From a virus, in the IMG/VR virus record IMGVR_UViG_3300031231_000003, positions 60,422 to 124,421 of that record: 64,000 nt of DNA; one strand, given 5' to 3'. Both the position numbers and the translations under genes were made by a program. The notes below the pieces were generated by a model, which searched no databases, had not been told where the DNA came from, and was given only the letters and a program-made list of their open reading frames with translations. Shown piece by piece: positions 43,974-52,000 of the stretch (position 1 is the first letter of the stretch; each line of letters starts with the position of its first letter).

Positions 43974-44372
43974 ATGAACGGATCGAATCTTTTGCGTAAA
44001 TTCATTTGTGAAGCAATCAGCGACAGCGTTCGTGAACGTGCGAACGGATTCATTGACGAGGCTGTTCAACTTTCGAACGACATCGCGGAAGGTGACAAAC
44101 ATTCTATCAAGCAACTTCAGCACGTTGCAAAGGAAATGGAAAGCTTGACGAGCTTTTTCAAGCGAAACGATGAATTGATGAACACGGCATTCAATCGTTT
44201 GCTCGAACAGGTGAACAAGATGGTGAAGATGACGAGCTTTTGGAATCGTCCACTTGCGATTGGAAAGCAAGCGTACTTTGAGAAGTTGAACGATCAAGCT
44301 GCGAACATCGAACACGAAGCATCGATCACGAAACATTTAATGGAGAAGGTGAAGAAACACAAGGTCTGGTGA
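43974..44372 (+). CDS. Helical head-region protein, possible core/scaffold
   Basis: 132 residues. N-terminus NGSNLLRKFICEAISDSVRE resembles the shared leader (I-C-E as possible cut). The rest is entirely helical and Lys/Glu/Gln-rich. It lies between small leader proteins and the protease, the place of core proteins in T4-like genomes. The function is inferred from position only. Confidence 0.5.
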   Translation: MNGSNLLRKFICEAISDSVRERANGFIDEAVQLSNDIAEGDKHSIKQLQHVAKEMESLTSFFKRNDELMNTAFNRLLEQVNKMVKMTSFWNRPLAIGKQAYFEKLNDQAANIEHEASITKHLMEKVKKHKVW

Positions 44373-44429
44373 AACTCACAATGATTGATGTGCATCGTTA
44401 AATTTTCGTTTCGTACATAATTACTTGTT

Positions 44430-45032
44430 ATGAACGAGCAACGGATCATCACATCATACGAGGATTTCACCCCCGAAGTTATCACAGAAGCCATTACGGG
44501 AACTGATAGAAAAAAGATGATTCTTAAGGGAATTCTTCAGCGTTCGGATAGTGTCAACCAGAACGGCAGGATCTATACGAGAGCGATACTTGAGCGCGAG
44601 ATCAGGAATTACCAGAAGTTCATTCTTGAAAATCGAGCATTGGGAGAACTTGATCATCCGTCCGAAAGTGTTGTTGAACTTAAGAATGTTTCGCACATCG
44701 TGCGTAAAGCTGAGATGGATGACAAGGGAGTCGTTACCGGTTTGATTGAATTGTTAGACACCCCTTGCGGGAAGATTGCACAGAGCTTGGTCGAAAGCGG
44801 TGTAAAAATTGGCATCTCATCACGTGGAGTGGGGTCAACAACAAAGAAAGGGGACTATCAAGAGGTCTCTTCCGACTACATTCTCATATGTTTTGACCTC
44901 GTCGTAGACCCAAGTACCCCCAATGCGTTCATGATCCCAGAAGGTAGAAAAATTTCTACAAAGGAATATGAAAAAATTCTAACTCGTTCTGATCGCCTCT
45001 CTAGGCTGATGAACGAGATTCTGATCAAGTGA
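44430..45032 (+). CDS. Prohead core protease, gp21-like
   Basis: 200 residues. MILKGILQRSDSVNQNGRIY at the start, ENRALGELDHPSESVVEL (catalytic His region), GIELLDTPCGK-type strand, and VKIGISSRGVGSTTKKGD (catalytic Ser region) are the S78/gp21 pattern, followed by LICFDLVVDPSTPNAFM. It is expected to mature the prohead by cutting after I/L-x-E sites, such as those at the ends of the shared leaders. ATAATTACTTGTT lies directly before the ATG and there is no ribosome site. Confidence 0.9.
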   Translation: MNEQRIITSYEDFTPEVITEAITGTDRKKMILKGILQRSDSVNQNGRIYTRAILEREIRNYQKFILENRALGELDHPSESVVELKNVSHIVRKAEMDDKGVVTGLIELLDTPCGKIAQSLVESGVKIGISSRGVGSTTKKGDYQEVSSDYILICFDLVVDPSTPNAFMIPEGRKISTKEYEKILTRSDRLSRLMNEILIK

Positions 45033-45060
45033 TCGAAGTGAGATTCACGCTATCTGATGT

Positions 45061-45078
45061 TTCGACGTTGACGTCGAA
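45061..45078. promoter_or_regulatory. 18-bp palindrome in the convergent gap
   Basis: TTCGACGT-TG-ACGTCGAA, 8-bp perfect arms with a 2-base centre, between the protease stop (45032) and the end of a minus-strand gene (45139). No T-tract follows, so an operator or a small cruciform is as likely as a terminator. Confidence 0.4.
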
Positions 45079-45138
45079 TGAATTCTCGTTCACCTGATTG
45101 GGGGAAATTAGTACACTCTCAAAGAACGTTCGTGTGCA

Positions 45139-45468
45139 TTACGGAATGCGTGAGTTGCATTCCTTCGCCTTTCGTCGCTTGATGACGATTGGTGATTCCT
45201 TCACGTCAATGACGTGTGAGCTGATTCTGAACGAGGTTCGATTCGTTGAAGCTTGAAAACATTCGTGCTTCGCATCACATGTGCAACGAATGTACGATCC
45301 CTGATAAGAAACACGATCGAATCCATCGCCATCAGTCGACATTCCAATTCGAGACGTCCATTCGAGCTTTCCACCTAATCCGCAATGAGGATTGAACGAT
45401 TCGGAACGAGCTAGTATGTCGTACAAATCGAACGTTCGTGCTGTAGTATTACGCGTTTTGAATGCCAT
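45139..45468 (-). CDS. Hypothetical protein
   Basis: 109 residues from ATG 45468. Contains Cys/His (NPHCGLGGK, RCTCDAKHEC) that could bind metal, and a Lys/Arg-rich end. Last gene of the minus-strand cluster running from the tail tube. No family recognised. Confidence 0.4.
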   Translation of the reverse strand: MAFKTRNTTARTFDLYDILARSESFNPHCGLGGKLEWTSRIGMSTDGDGFDRVSYQGSYIRCTCDAKHECFQASTNRTSFRISSHVIDVKESPIVIKRRKAKECNSRIP

Positions 45469-45495
45469 GAAAAGCTCATTGTAACATGAAATCTT

Positions 45496-45711
45496 TCAAA
45501 GAACATGAAAGAACGTTGCATCTTGAAACGCGTAAATACTAACCGTTAGTACCCTGTTTTTCTTGTACACCGTCACGTATTCATTGACATGAGCAATGAC
45601 TGTGAACATATCATGAAGCGCGAACATCTCGTAATCACTGATGGAGGATGACCATATCTGAATTTTTCTCAGAACGTAGTACATCTCGCCAAGCAAGAGC
45701 TTGTTCAACAA
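45496..45711 (-). CDS. Diverged small PGD-related protein (copy 12)
   Basis: 71 residues from TTG 45711 or 45708, six to nine bases after the protease-like gene stop. LNKLLLGEMYYVLRK takes the place of the family L-x-P-G-D-x-h motif, and MFTVIAHVNEYVTVYKKN plus VLTVSIYAF follow the strand order of other copies. The relation is weaker than for the others. Confidence 0.4.
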   Translation of the reverse strand: MLNKLLLGEMYYVLRKIQIWSSSISDYEMFALHDMFTVIAHVNEYVTVYKKNRVLTVSIYAFQDATFFHVL

Positions 45712-45717
45712 AGATTG

Positions 45718-46227
45718 TCACACGTGCAGGATCGTGAACGGCGGACGAACTGCCGCGTTGTTGATACATGAAACTTCAAGTGCCTGTTTAATTCTTGCCT
45801 CAGCATTCTTGATGCTTCCGTTCGAATGCATCGCACCCATTGCAAGATCTGCACCGGATCCCATTGCATCGAAACCTTCTCGTGCTTCAGCAACTTGGTA
45901 ATCCCCGTGAATTCCGAACAACTTTCCAGCGTGACCGACGAGAATGTCGGGCTGGAGATTATCTTCCTTCAAGCAGGAACGTACGGAATCTACGAATTCG
46001 TTCACCATGTACGTTGAAAGGTTACCTCCCTTGAACTTCGGAATCACCAATCGGTGTTGGATCAACTGACCCATCCTGAAGCTACCGCAGAATCCAAAAA
46101 TGAAGCCATCACGAACGAACACCTTCTTGTCATTTCGTGAGCGTTGTAGCATGTTGGAACTCGTTCCAGCACTGTCGCCACCAATGAAAACTTTACCCTT
46201 GCTTTCGAGCCCAATGATACAAGTCAT
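45718..46227 (-). CDS. Proteasome beta/HslV-like Ntn hydrolase
   Basis: 169 residues. The catalytic spacing of the proteasome family is exact once Met is removed: Thr1 (MTCIIGLES), Asp17 (FIGGDSAG), Lys33 (RNDKKVF), and a Ser in AMGSGADLAMGAM. HslV peptidases are about 175 residues and need the HslU ATPase. No unfoldase is seen in this window, so it may use the host HslU/ClpX or act alone. It lies in the minus-strand tail-tube cluster between two PGD-motif genes. TATCAT on the minus strand ends 6 bases before the ATG. Confidence 0.75.
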   Translation of the reverse strand: MTCIIGLESKGKVFIGGDSAGTSSNMLQRSRNDKKVFVRDGFIFGFCGSFRMGQLIQHRLVIPKFKGGNLSTYMVNEFVDSVRSCLKEDNLQPDILVGHAGKLFGIHGDYQVAEAREGFDAMGSGADLAMGAMHSNGSIKNAEARIKQALEVSCINNAAVRPPFTILHV

Positions 46228-46242
46228 GCTAGTATGATACCA

Positions 46243-46473
46243 CTATTTCTTTTGACGTATCACGAACGTTGCCCCGTCAATTTTATCCCGTTCGTTGTAG
46301 CAAATTTTTCTCGTACAGGTGGGATGGTTGTTCATGAAGTTGATGTGAAGATCGTAACCAGTACCGAGCTTACCGGTTGCATTCGTAATTACGACACTTA
46401 AAACCAACGATTGGTTACCGTGAACGACCCTTGAGACTAGCAAATCTCCGGGATAAAGGTGTGAATAAAGCAT
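46243..46473 (-). CDS. Small PGD-motif protein (copy 11)
   Basis: 76 residues from ATG 46473 (a TTG lies two codons upstream). MLYSHLYPGDLLVSRVVHG fits the motif; SLVLSVVITNATG and YDLHINFMNN follow. It lies between the giant endonuclease and the proteasome-like gene. Confidence 0.7.
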   Translation of the reverse strand: MLYSHLYPGDLLVSRVVHGNQSLVLSVVITNATGKLGTGYDLHINFMNNHPTCTRKICYNERDKIDGATFVIRQKK

Positions 46474-46475
46474 TG

Positions 46476-48164
46476 TCAAATATAAGAAAAGAAAGAGTTT
46501 TCGTACCCGTTAATTCGTGTGAAACCATCTGCTGCGGCGAGCTCGTTCTCATTTAATCCAAGTTCTTTGTTGTTTTTGAACGTTTGACGGTCGTAACGTT
46601 TACACATATCTGTCCACCAGTAACGCATCACAGTTTGACGTTCGTATCTCCAACCTGATAATTTGTATCCCCTGCCATCACCGATCCGGTTATCGACGTA
46701 TGTTACCAATCCAGGTTTCATGGATGTTTTAGCGATTTTCAACGCTTCTTTTGTTAATTTACCCAACCAACCATGAACCTTGATGTTACATTTACATGCC
46801 GCTCTTGCGACCTCGAATCGGGATTCATTCGATCTTGATGCATTACGAGGTATTCTCAATGTCATGACGGCAATAAGTTCATCATTGAACTTCAATCCAA
46901 TACACTTTGATGATTGAACGTGTCCCTCTAGGTGGTTATTTACCAGGAATGATTTCGATTGTGCATTATCGATCTCAACAAGTTCGCATTTTCTTGCATG
47001 TATCGTTCTGTCAAACACATTCAATCGTTGTTTGATCATTGATTCAACTATTTTTCGTTTTTGTAACCATTCATCTTCAAATATCGAAAAGAGACGAATT
47101 CCAACTTGTTTAGCAAGCAACGACTTCTTAACGTGGTAACGAGGATCTTTCAGCACGGCGGTTGAATGCCAATAAAGTCCATTGTATTCAATACCAAATT
47201 TCATTGACGGAACGTAGATATCGACCTCTTGAGGGAACAAGATAGTTCTATCTCCGGATACAACATCACCCACGTTAAGCGATTTGACGAAATCAAGAAC
47301 TTCTAGTTGACCAATTGATCCTTTGGGATGACATGTATTACAAATCGGTCGTCCCCTGAATTGCATCAACGTTCTTTGTGCGGTGATACCGCAAGTCTTA
47401 CACTTGATATCAAGTTGATTGTACTTGTTTCGATATAAGTTCGGGTCGGTCAAAAGATCGAACTTTCCTTTTGAGCTGTCTTCGAACACATTGATCAATT
47501 GATCAGGCTTGAAACGTTTTGCGGACGAATTCATGTTTGTTTTGACTGTGTGAGATATGTTTCTACCCAACAAACGTACACTTTCATTCGTATCCTTTGT
47601 TTGCCCCTTGATCCAAGCAATTTTTTCACCCGAAGCGAACTTTCGTTTCTTTGTTTCTGATGATTTCTTCAAACTTTCATGAGTATCTTTCGTTTGACCT
47701 TTTTGCCAGTACTCATAAGTTCCCGCTTCGTGTCCAATTGTCAACGTTTTTCCAATACGTTCAGACATTTCTGCAACACGAATGTCAGTTTCTTTCGTCA
47801 AACCATCATTCCATACCTTGTATTTACCAGAACGATAACCATCAGTACGTTTTTGAGCGAATTCTGCTTGTCGATCCGGATCGTTGTAGATTGAATCAAT
47901 CACGGCGTTATGACCCCGGACGAATTTCACGGGATAACCAACCTTCCAACCGTACCATTTAACGGGCTCACTGCATTTTCCACATTTACAAACGGGGGTG
48001 ATTCCGCAGTGATAGATTTTGTCGAACAATGCTTGATGGTTGGTACAGGAATGTGTGGACGACAAATGCTCAAGAAATTTCTTCTCTTGAGCAAAGTCTT
48101 TATCACAGTTCGGACATGAAATTCGTTTGAATTTCTTTTTTTCAGGTATTACTTCCTCACTCAT
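46476..48164 (-). CDS. Giant homing endonuclease, Hef-like (paralog 1)
   Basis: 562 residues. N-terminal zinc module (CPNCDKDFAQEKKFLEH with a C2H2 look), CKCGKCSEPVKWYGW, then NUMOD-like Trp/Lys/Gly/Thr repeats (WNDGLTKETD, WQKGQTKDTH, WIKGQTKDTN). A second zinc ribbon (CKTCGI, CNTCHP) and the EDxHD-type nuclease (LEVLDFVKSL, EVDIYVPSMKFGIEYNGLYW) follow. The last 180 residues form an extra domain (FNDELIAVMTLRIPRNAS, TYVDNRIGDGRGYK) reminiscent of GNAT-type folds. It is a close paralog of the gene at 48.8 kb on the other side of the tail-tube gene. Confidence 0.82.
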   Translation of the reverse strand: MSEEVIPEKKKFKRISCPNCDKDFAQEKKFLEHLSSTHSCTNHQALFDKIYHCGITPVCKCGKCSEPVKWYGWKVGYPVKFVRGHNAVIDSIYNDPDRQAEFAQKRTDGYRSGKYKVWNDGLTKETDIRVAEMSERIGKTLTIGHEAGTYEYWQKGQTKDTHESLKKSSETKKRKFASGEKIAWIKGQTKDTNESVRLLGRNISHTVKTNMNSSAKRFKPDQLINVFEDSSKGKFDLLTDPNLYRNKYNQLDIKCKTCGITAQRTLMQFRGRPICNTCHPKGSIGQLEVLDFVKSLNVGDVVSGDRTILFPQEVDIYVPSMKFGIEYNGLYWHSTAVLKDPRYHVKKSLLAKQVGIRLFSIFEDEWLQKRKIVESMIKQRLNVFDRTIHARKCELVEIDNAQSKSFLVNNHLEGHVQSSKCIGLKFNDELIAVMTLRIPRNASRSNESRFEVARAACKCNIKVHGWLGKLTKEALKIAKTSMKPGLVTYVDNRIGDGRGYKLSGWRYERQTVMRYWWTDMCKRYDRQTFKNNKELGLNENELAAADGFTRINGYENSFFSYI

Positions 48165-48236
48165 GAAGAAATAATAATTATTAATTACGTAGCGTACAAC
48201 TCTAGAGTTCCAATAACCATAAGTGGTTGAAATTGT

Positions 48237-48728
48237 TCAGAATTGGAGGATCCAATTGTCGGCACGGAGGGTACAAGAAATTTCCGTGGGTTCATGAGTA
48301 TCGTAACTAAGTTCTCCAAAGTTGACCTCAGTCGCCCAGACGCCTTTTCCGTCCCATAAACTGACCACTGTACCTACCGGGTCCAACAATTTAAGTTGGA
48401 CATCCCTCTTGTAAAAGTCAGCATACCCCGCTCGTCCCGAAACTGATTCGTAACAGAGTCTCAACCATTCCATCGTTTGCTGTGCCGCGGAAGGAGCAAT
48501 CGGATCGTGAAGCGTGATTTGAACCGGTCCGAACGTGGTCTTACCAGCAAGGTAACGGTGAGCGTTGATGAATGGTATTGGAACCTCTTCCGTGGTCACG
48601 GTAGGTTGCTGCGCGGTCTTAAGCAAGAATGCATCGATGCCTTCGATCATGAACACCCACCTATTCTTTTGCTTGGGCTGAAATTGATTCGGTAACATTG
48701 ACGTAACATCTAGGGTTTCTGCGGCCAT
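48237..48728 (-). CDS. Tail tube protein, gp19-like
   Basis: 163 residues from ATG 48728 with a strong AGGAG ribosome site. PKQKNRWVFMIEGIDAFLLK, TTEEVPIPFINAHRYLAG, VQITLHDPIAPSAAQQTMEW and KLLDPVGTVVSLW are typical of the gp19 tail-tube family (a single beta-barrel that stacks as hexamers inside the sheath). It confirms a contractile or long-tail myovirus-type particle. Flanked on both sides by paralogous homing endonucleases. Confidence 0.9.
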   Translation of the reverse strand: MAAETLDVTSMLPNQFQPKQKNRWVFMIEGIDAFLLKTAQQPTVTTEEVPIPFINAHRYLAGKTTFGPVQITLHDPIAPSAAQQTMEWLRLCYESVSGRAGYADFYKRDVQLKLLDPVGTVVSLWDGKGVWATEVNFGELSYDTHEPTEISCTLRADNWILQF

Positions 48729-48819
48729 ATTGGAATTCTCCTACGAATAGTTAGGTAACAATTATTGTTTACGACCATTTACAAAGTTTTTTTGGTAATT
48801 ACCTATTCATGATAACCGT

Positions 48820-50601
48820 ATGATCCAATTGAATGAAGTTACGTGGTCTCGAATTTGTCCAACTTGTGATCAACCAACAACACATAAAAATCGTGCAAAA
48901 TGTCTTTGTGCGGAAAAACTAAAAACGACATGTTCAAGTTGTTCTGCAAAGCAACGAGGAAAGAAAAGATCGGCACATGATTTATGTCCAATTTGTAAGA
49001 ACGAATTTAGAGTCCTTGATGTTCAAGAACACTCTGAACTACATTCAACGACGCCTCAATTACTTTGGTTGTTAAAACATTCATGTGAAATTCCTAAGTG
49101 TCGATGTGGTTGTGGTGAATCAACGAACTGGGCAAATTGGAAAAAAGGCTTCAGTGAATTCTTGAACGGTCATAACGGAAGTATTTACACGTCCTACGAC
49201 CTGCAAAAAGCTAAAGAAATTAGTGATAAAAGAAGATCAAAATTGATCGGGAAAGTTGGTTGGGCCAAGAACCAAACGATGGAAAATAACACAATAATTA
49301 AAAATCGTGCTCAAGCATCCGCAGCCGGAATACGCAAAACATTTGCTGAAGGTCGAATCGCCTGGTCAAAAGGATTGACGAAAGAAACCAATCCTGCCGT
49401 AGCCAGCATGGCTAAAAATTTAAAGGAGGGGTTCGCGAATGGAACGTACAAGCCGTGGGCAAAAGGATTGACGAAGGAAACAAATCCAACCCTTGCAACC
49501 ATGGCAATGAATGTTTCTTTTGCATTAAAACAAAAGGAATTGCATGAACGGCTAACAATCATTAAAAGATTGACTAAAAGCGAAATTTTAGATCGAATCA
49601 AAACCAACAGCAGCATCGAATTGCTTGATGATCTTTCACCGTATTTGTCGTTGACATCGACAAACATAAACGTTAAATGCAAACTTTGCAATGAAACGTT
49701 TAAATCATCAATCAATAATCTTGTAAGTGGAAACCGGTGTTACATTTGTTCTCCCGCTTGGATCTCATCTGGACAATCTGAAATCATCAATTTCGTCAAA
49801 AGTTTGAATTTTTCACCTCTGGTAAATGACAGATCAGCGATTAGTCCTCTTGAGCTTGACATATATGTACCAGAACGTCGATTCGCAATCGAATACAATG
49901 GCCTGTATTGGCATTCCGAGCTGAATAAAAGTGCAATTTACCATGACAACAAGACGAACAAATGCCTTACGAGTGATGTTCGTTTATTTCATGTTTTTCA
50001 AGATGAATGGGGAGAAAAATCAGACATCGTTAAAAGCATGATCAAGCATCGTTTGGGAATTTTTGATCGTGTAATTGGGGCTCGTAAATGCACGATACAT
50101 GTTTTAAACAACAGGCAACGAATAGAATTTTTTGAAAAAAATCACATTGATGATGATTCATCCGCAGGAATGTGTTTGGGTTTAATTCACAACGATGAAT
50201 TAGTGGCCGCATTATCATTACGAAAAGCGTTTCATAAAAAATACGAAGACGCTCTCGAGGTTGCTAGATTTTGCACTAAAACGTTCACAGCCGTGCCAGG
50301 TGCTTTGAGTCGTTTAACTTCACATGCTAAAATTTATGCAAGTTCGATGGGATACAAGCGATTGATCACTTACGTTGATTCAAGATTAGGAACCGGTGAA
50401 GCTTATAAAAAAGCTGGATTTTCCCTTGTGTCAAACACAAAACCTCGATTCTGGTGGACTGACATGAAGTACCGTTTCAATCGTTTCAAGTTCCGTGCCG
50501 ATCCAAAAAACAACATGACGGAGGCTCAGGTTGCTGGGGAAGCGGGTGTAGTGAAAATTTGGGGGTGCAAGAATTACGTGTTCGAGCTCATCATTGAATG
50601 A
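48820..50601 (+). CDS. Giant homing endonuclease, Hef-like (paralog 2)
   Basis: 593 residues, same architecture as the minus-strand gene at 46.5-48.2 kb: zinc modules (CPTCDQPTTHKNRAKC, CPICKNEFRVLD, CRCGCGESTNWANWKKG), NUMOD-like repeats (WSKGLTKETNPAVASM, WAKGLTKETNPTLATM), a second ribbon, nuclease (LELDIYVPERRFAIEYNGLY, then WHSE), and the C-terminal GNAT-like domain (HNDELVAALSLRK, TYVDSRLGTGEAYKKAGF). It diverges from the tail-tube gene across a 92-base gap. Confidence 0.82.
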   Translation: MIQLNEVTWSRICPTCDQPTTHKNRAKCLCAEKLKTTCSSCSAKQRGKKRSAHDLCPICKNEFRVLDVQEHSELHSTTPQLLWLLKHSCEIPKCRCGCGESTNWANWKKGFSEFLNGHNGSIYTSYDLQKAKEISDKRRSKLIGKVGWAKNQTMENNTIIKNRAQASAAGIRKTFAEGRIAWSKGLTKETNPAVASMAKNLKEGFANGTYKPWAKGLTKETNPTLATMAMNVSFALKQKELHERLTIIKRLTKSEILDRIKTNSSIELLDDLSPYLSLTSTNINVKCKLCNETFKSSINNLVSGNRCYICSPAWISSGQSEIINFVKSLNFSPLVNDRSAISPLELDIYVPERRFAIEYNGLYWHSELNKSAIYHDNKTNKCLTSDVRLFHVFQDEWGEKSDIVKSMIKHRLGIFDRVIGARKCTIHVLNNRQRIEFFEKNHIDDDSSAGMCLGLIHNDELVAALSLRKAFHKKYEDALEVARFCTKTFTAVPGALSRLTSHAKIYASSMGYKRLITYVDSRLGTGEAYKKAGFSLVSNTKPRFWWTDMKYRFNRFKFRADPKNNMTEAQVAGEAGVVKIWGCKNYVFELIIE

Positions 50602-50657
50602 TCAAACATTCCTGACTTCGTTCCGCATGTTGTGTTAGGATACATGTTAAACCTCAC

Positions 50658-50843
50658 ATGATGTTCAAAGATCTCCAGCCAGGAAATTTGTTGGTTTATG
50701 GCAATGTTCTACTTGTTCTTTCGATAGAATCTAAAAAGCACTCGTGTGGAATGACAATCTCGTACCTGGGAAACTATGGCGTGTTTCGTCAAGTGTACCA
50801 TCAAGAATCTTGCATAGATCAATCAATACGAGTCGTTAAATGA
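50658..50843 (+). CDS. Small PGD-motif protein (copy 13)
   Basis: 61 residues from ATG 50658 or 50661. MFKDLQPGNLLVYGNVLLVL has Asn in place of the motif Asp; GMTISYLGNYG follows. Coupled by an ATGA overlap to the next copy. Confidence 0.65.
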   Translation: MMFKDLQPGNLLVYGNVLLVLSIESKKHSCGMTISYLGNYGVFRQVYHQESCIDQSIRVVK

Positions 50844-51079
50844 CTTACGGTGAACTCGTTCCGGGTGACTTGCTCATCAATGACGCTCTTGGTACCATCA
50901 TCGTCATAGCAATTGATACCACAACCGTGTTGTTCGGGAACGATACTTCGGCACATATCAAACTATCGTTCCTTAGTACCTATAAGTCAATGTTCAACGT
51001 TCACATGCCATCGATGCAACATTGCACGAGCTTCGTTCGTTCAACAACTATACAACCCTCGTTGTCAAAAAAGAGGTAG
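50840..51079 (+). CDS. Small PGD-motif protein (copy 14)
   Basis: 79 residues. MTYGELVPGDLLINDALGTI is a clear match; IIVIAIDTTTVLFGND follows. The last 79 bases overlap the minus-strand copy 15 antisense. The region of overlap encodes a Ser/Thr/Gln-rich end that is probably non-essential in one of the two. Confidence 0.65.
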   Translation: MTYGELVPGDLLINDALGTIIVIAIDTTTVLFGNDTSAHIKLSFLSTYKSMFNVHMPSMQHCTSFVRSTTIQPSLSKKR

Positions 51080-51249
51080 TTTTTCAACGAACCGTCCACT
51101 GTTAAGACTGAAATGCTTCTATCGAACGCATTGCACCGCGTCTTTTGGTTTGCAATGACGAGACCTTGCATGTCACGAGCTGAGTGAATTAGAACGTCGC
51201 CTGGCTGAAGATCTTTGATCAATAACTGCAATCGTAGTACCTCGGCCAC
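51001..51249 (-). CDS. Small PGD-motif protein (copy 15, antisense overlap)
   Basis: 82 residues from GTG 51249; a TTG at 51222 would give LIKDLQPGDVLIHSARDM, aligned with the other copies, and may be the real start. GLVIANQKTR, SISVLTVDGSLKNYLFFD follow. The gene runs head-to-head with the kinase-like gene at 51275 and tail-to-tail with copy 14. Confidence 0.65.
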   Translation of the reverse strand: MAEVLRLQLLIKDLQPGDVLIHSARDMQGLVIANQKTRCNAFDRSISVLTVDGSLKNYLFFDNEGCIVVERTKLVQCCIDGM

Positions 51250-51274
51250 AATTTTATCTTACATACTTATCGAC

Positions 51275-51964
51275 GTGAATGCGTTGAAATTGTACGTACA
51301 AAACGTCTTGAATGAAAGAATCCGCTCGACAAGTGTGACATCTCCCCACGGTGATCTGAACGTGGGACCGTTCAAGCTTGAACAATTCAAGAAAATGAGC
51401 GGGCTTGCACAGATGCAAAATTACGTTGTTAAACGTCTTGAGTACGTTGCTGAGGGATCATCACGGCAGACATTCGTTTTAACGAGCACAAAGGTTCTAA
51501 AACTTGCCATCAATCGAGCAGGAATTGCTCAAAACGAGCAAGAGGTTGAGGTATTCACGGATCCTCGAACAAAAGATATCACGACTCGTATTTACGAGTA
51601 CGATCCCGACTTTTTTTGGATCGTGAGCGAGCTTGTCAAACCATTCGATGACAAGGATGACATTGAAGAATTTCTTGACGTTAGAATGCCGAATGCGACC
51701 GTTACAGCGGTCGATTTTTACGATTTTGTACTTGACGCAAGCGTCGGTGATGAACCATCGTATGAATCGCGTGCAAAGCTTCCCAACAGGGTAAAACAGG
51801 ATTTAGAACGCATTGCAAAGATGATTGAAGATCTTGTCGATCATCATAACATGTTGCCGGGTGATCTTGCGAAGGAATCTTCGTGGGGAAGATCATCTGA
51901 TGGACGTCTTGTGTTGTTGGATTACGGATTCACGCATCGTGTTAGAAATGATCACTATACATGA
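51275..51964 (+). CDS. Kinase-like protein with capsid-targeting-like N-terminus (paralog B)
   Basis: 229 residues from GTG 51275; longer in-frame starts run into the divergent gene and are rejected because VNALKLYVQNVLNERIRS aligns with the start of paralog A. Kinase-like elements: YVAEGSSRQTFVLTS (Gly loop), VLKLAINRAGIAQ (Lys), NEQEVEVF (Glu), FFWIVSELVK (hinge), LPGDLAKESS (catalytic-loop Asp) and LVLLDYGFTH (DFG-like). It lacks the 50-residue insert and acidic tail of paralog A. A TACTTAT box ends 4 bases before the GTG. Confidence 0.6.
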   Translation: MNALKLYVQNVLNERIRSTSVTSPHGDLNVGPFKLEQFKKMSGLAQMQNYVVKRLEYVAEGSSRQTFVLTSTKVLKLAINRAGIAQNEQEVEVFTDPRTKDITTRIYEYDPDFFWIVSELVKPFDDKDDIEEFLDVRMPNATVTAVDFYDFVLDASVGDEPSYESRAKLPNRVKQDLERIAKMIEDLVDHHNMLPGDLAKESSWGRSSDGRLVLLDYGFTHRVRNDHYT

Positions 51965-52000
51965 TGCATGACGGGTTCGCAGTGACATACTTACATCTAA

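Noticed and set aside
43773-44336. 187-residue minus-strand ORF
   Set aside because: Antisense to two head-region genes with coupling signals; composition is that of a shadow frame.
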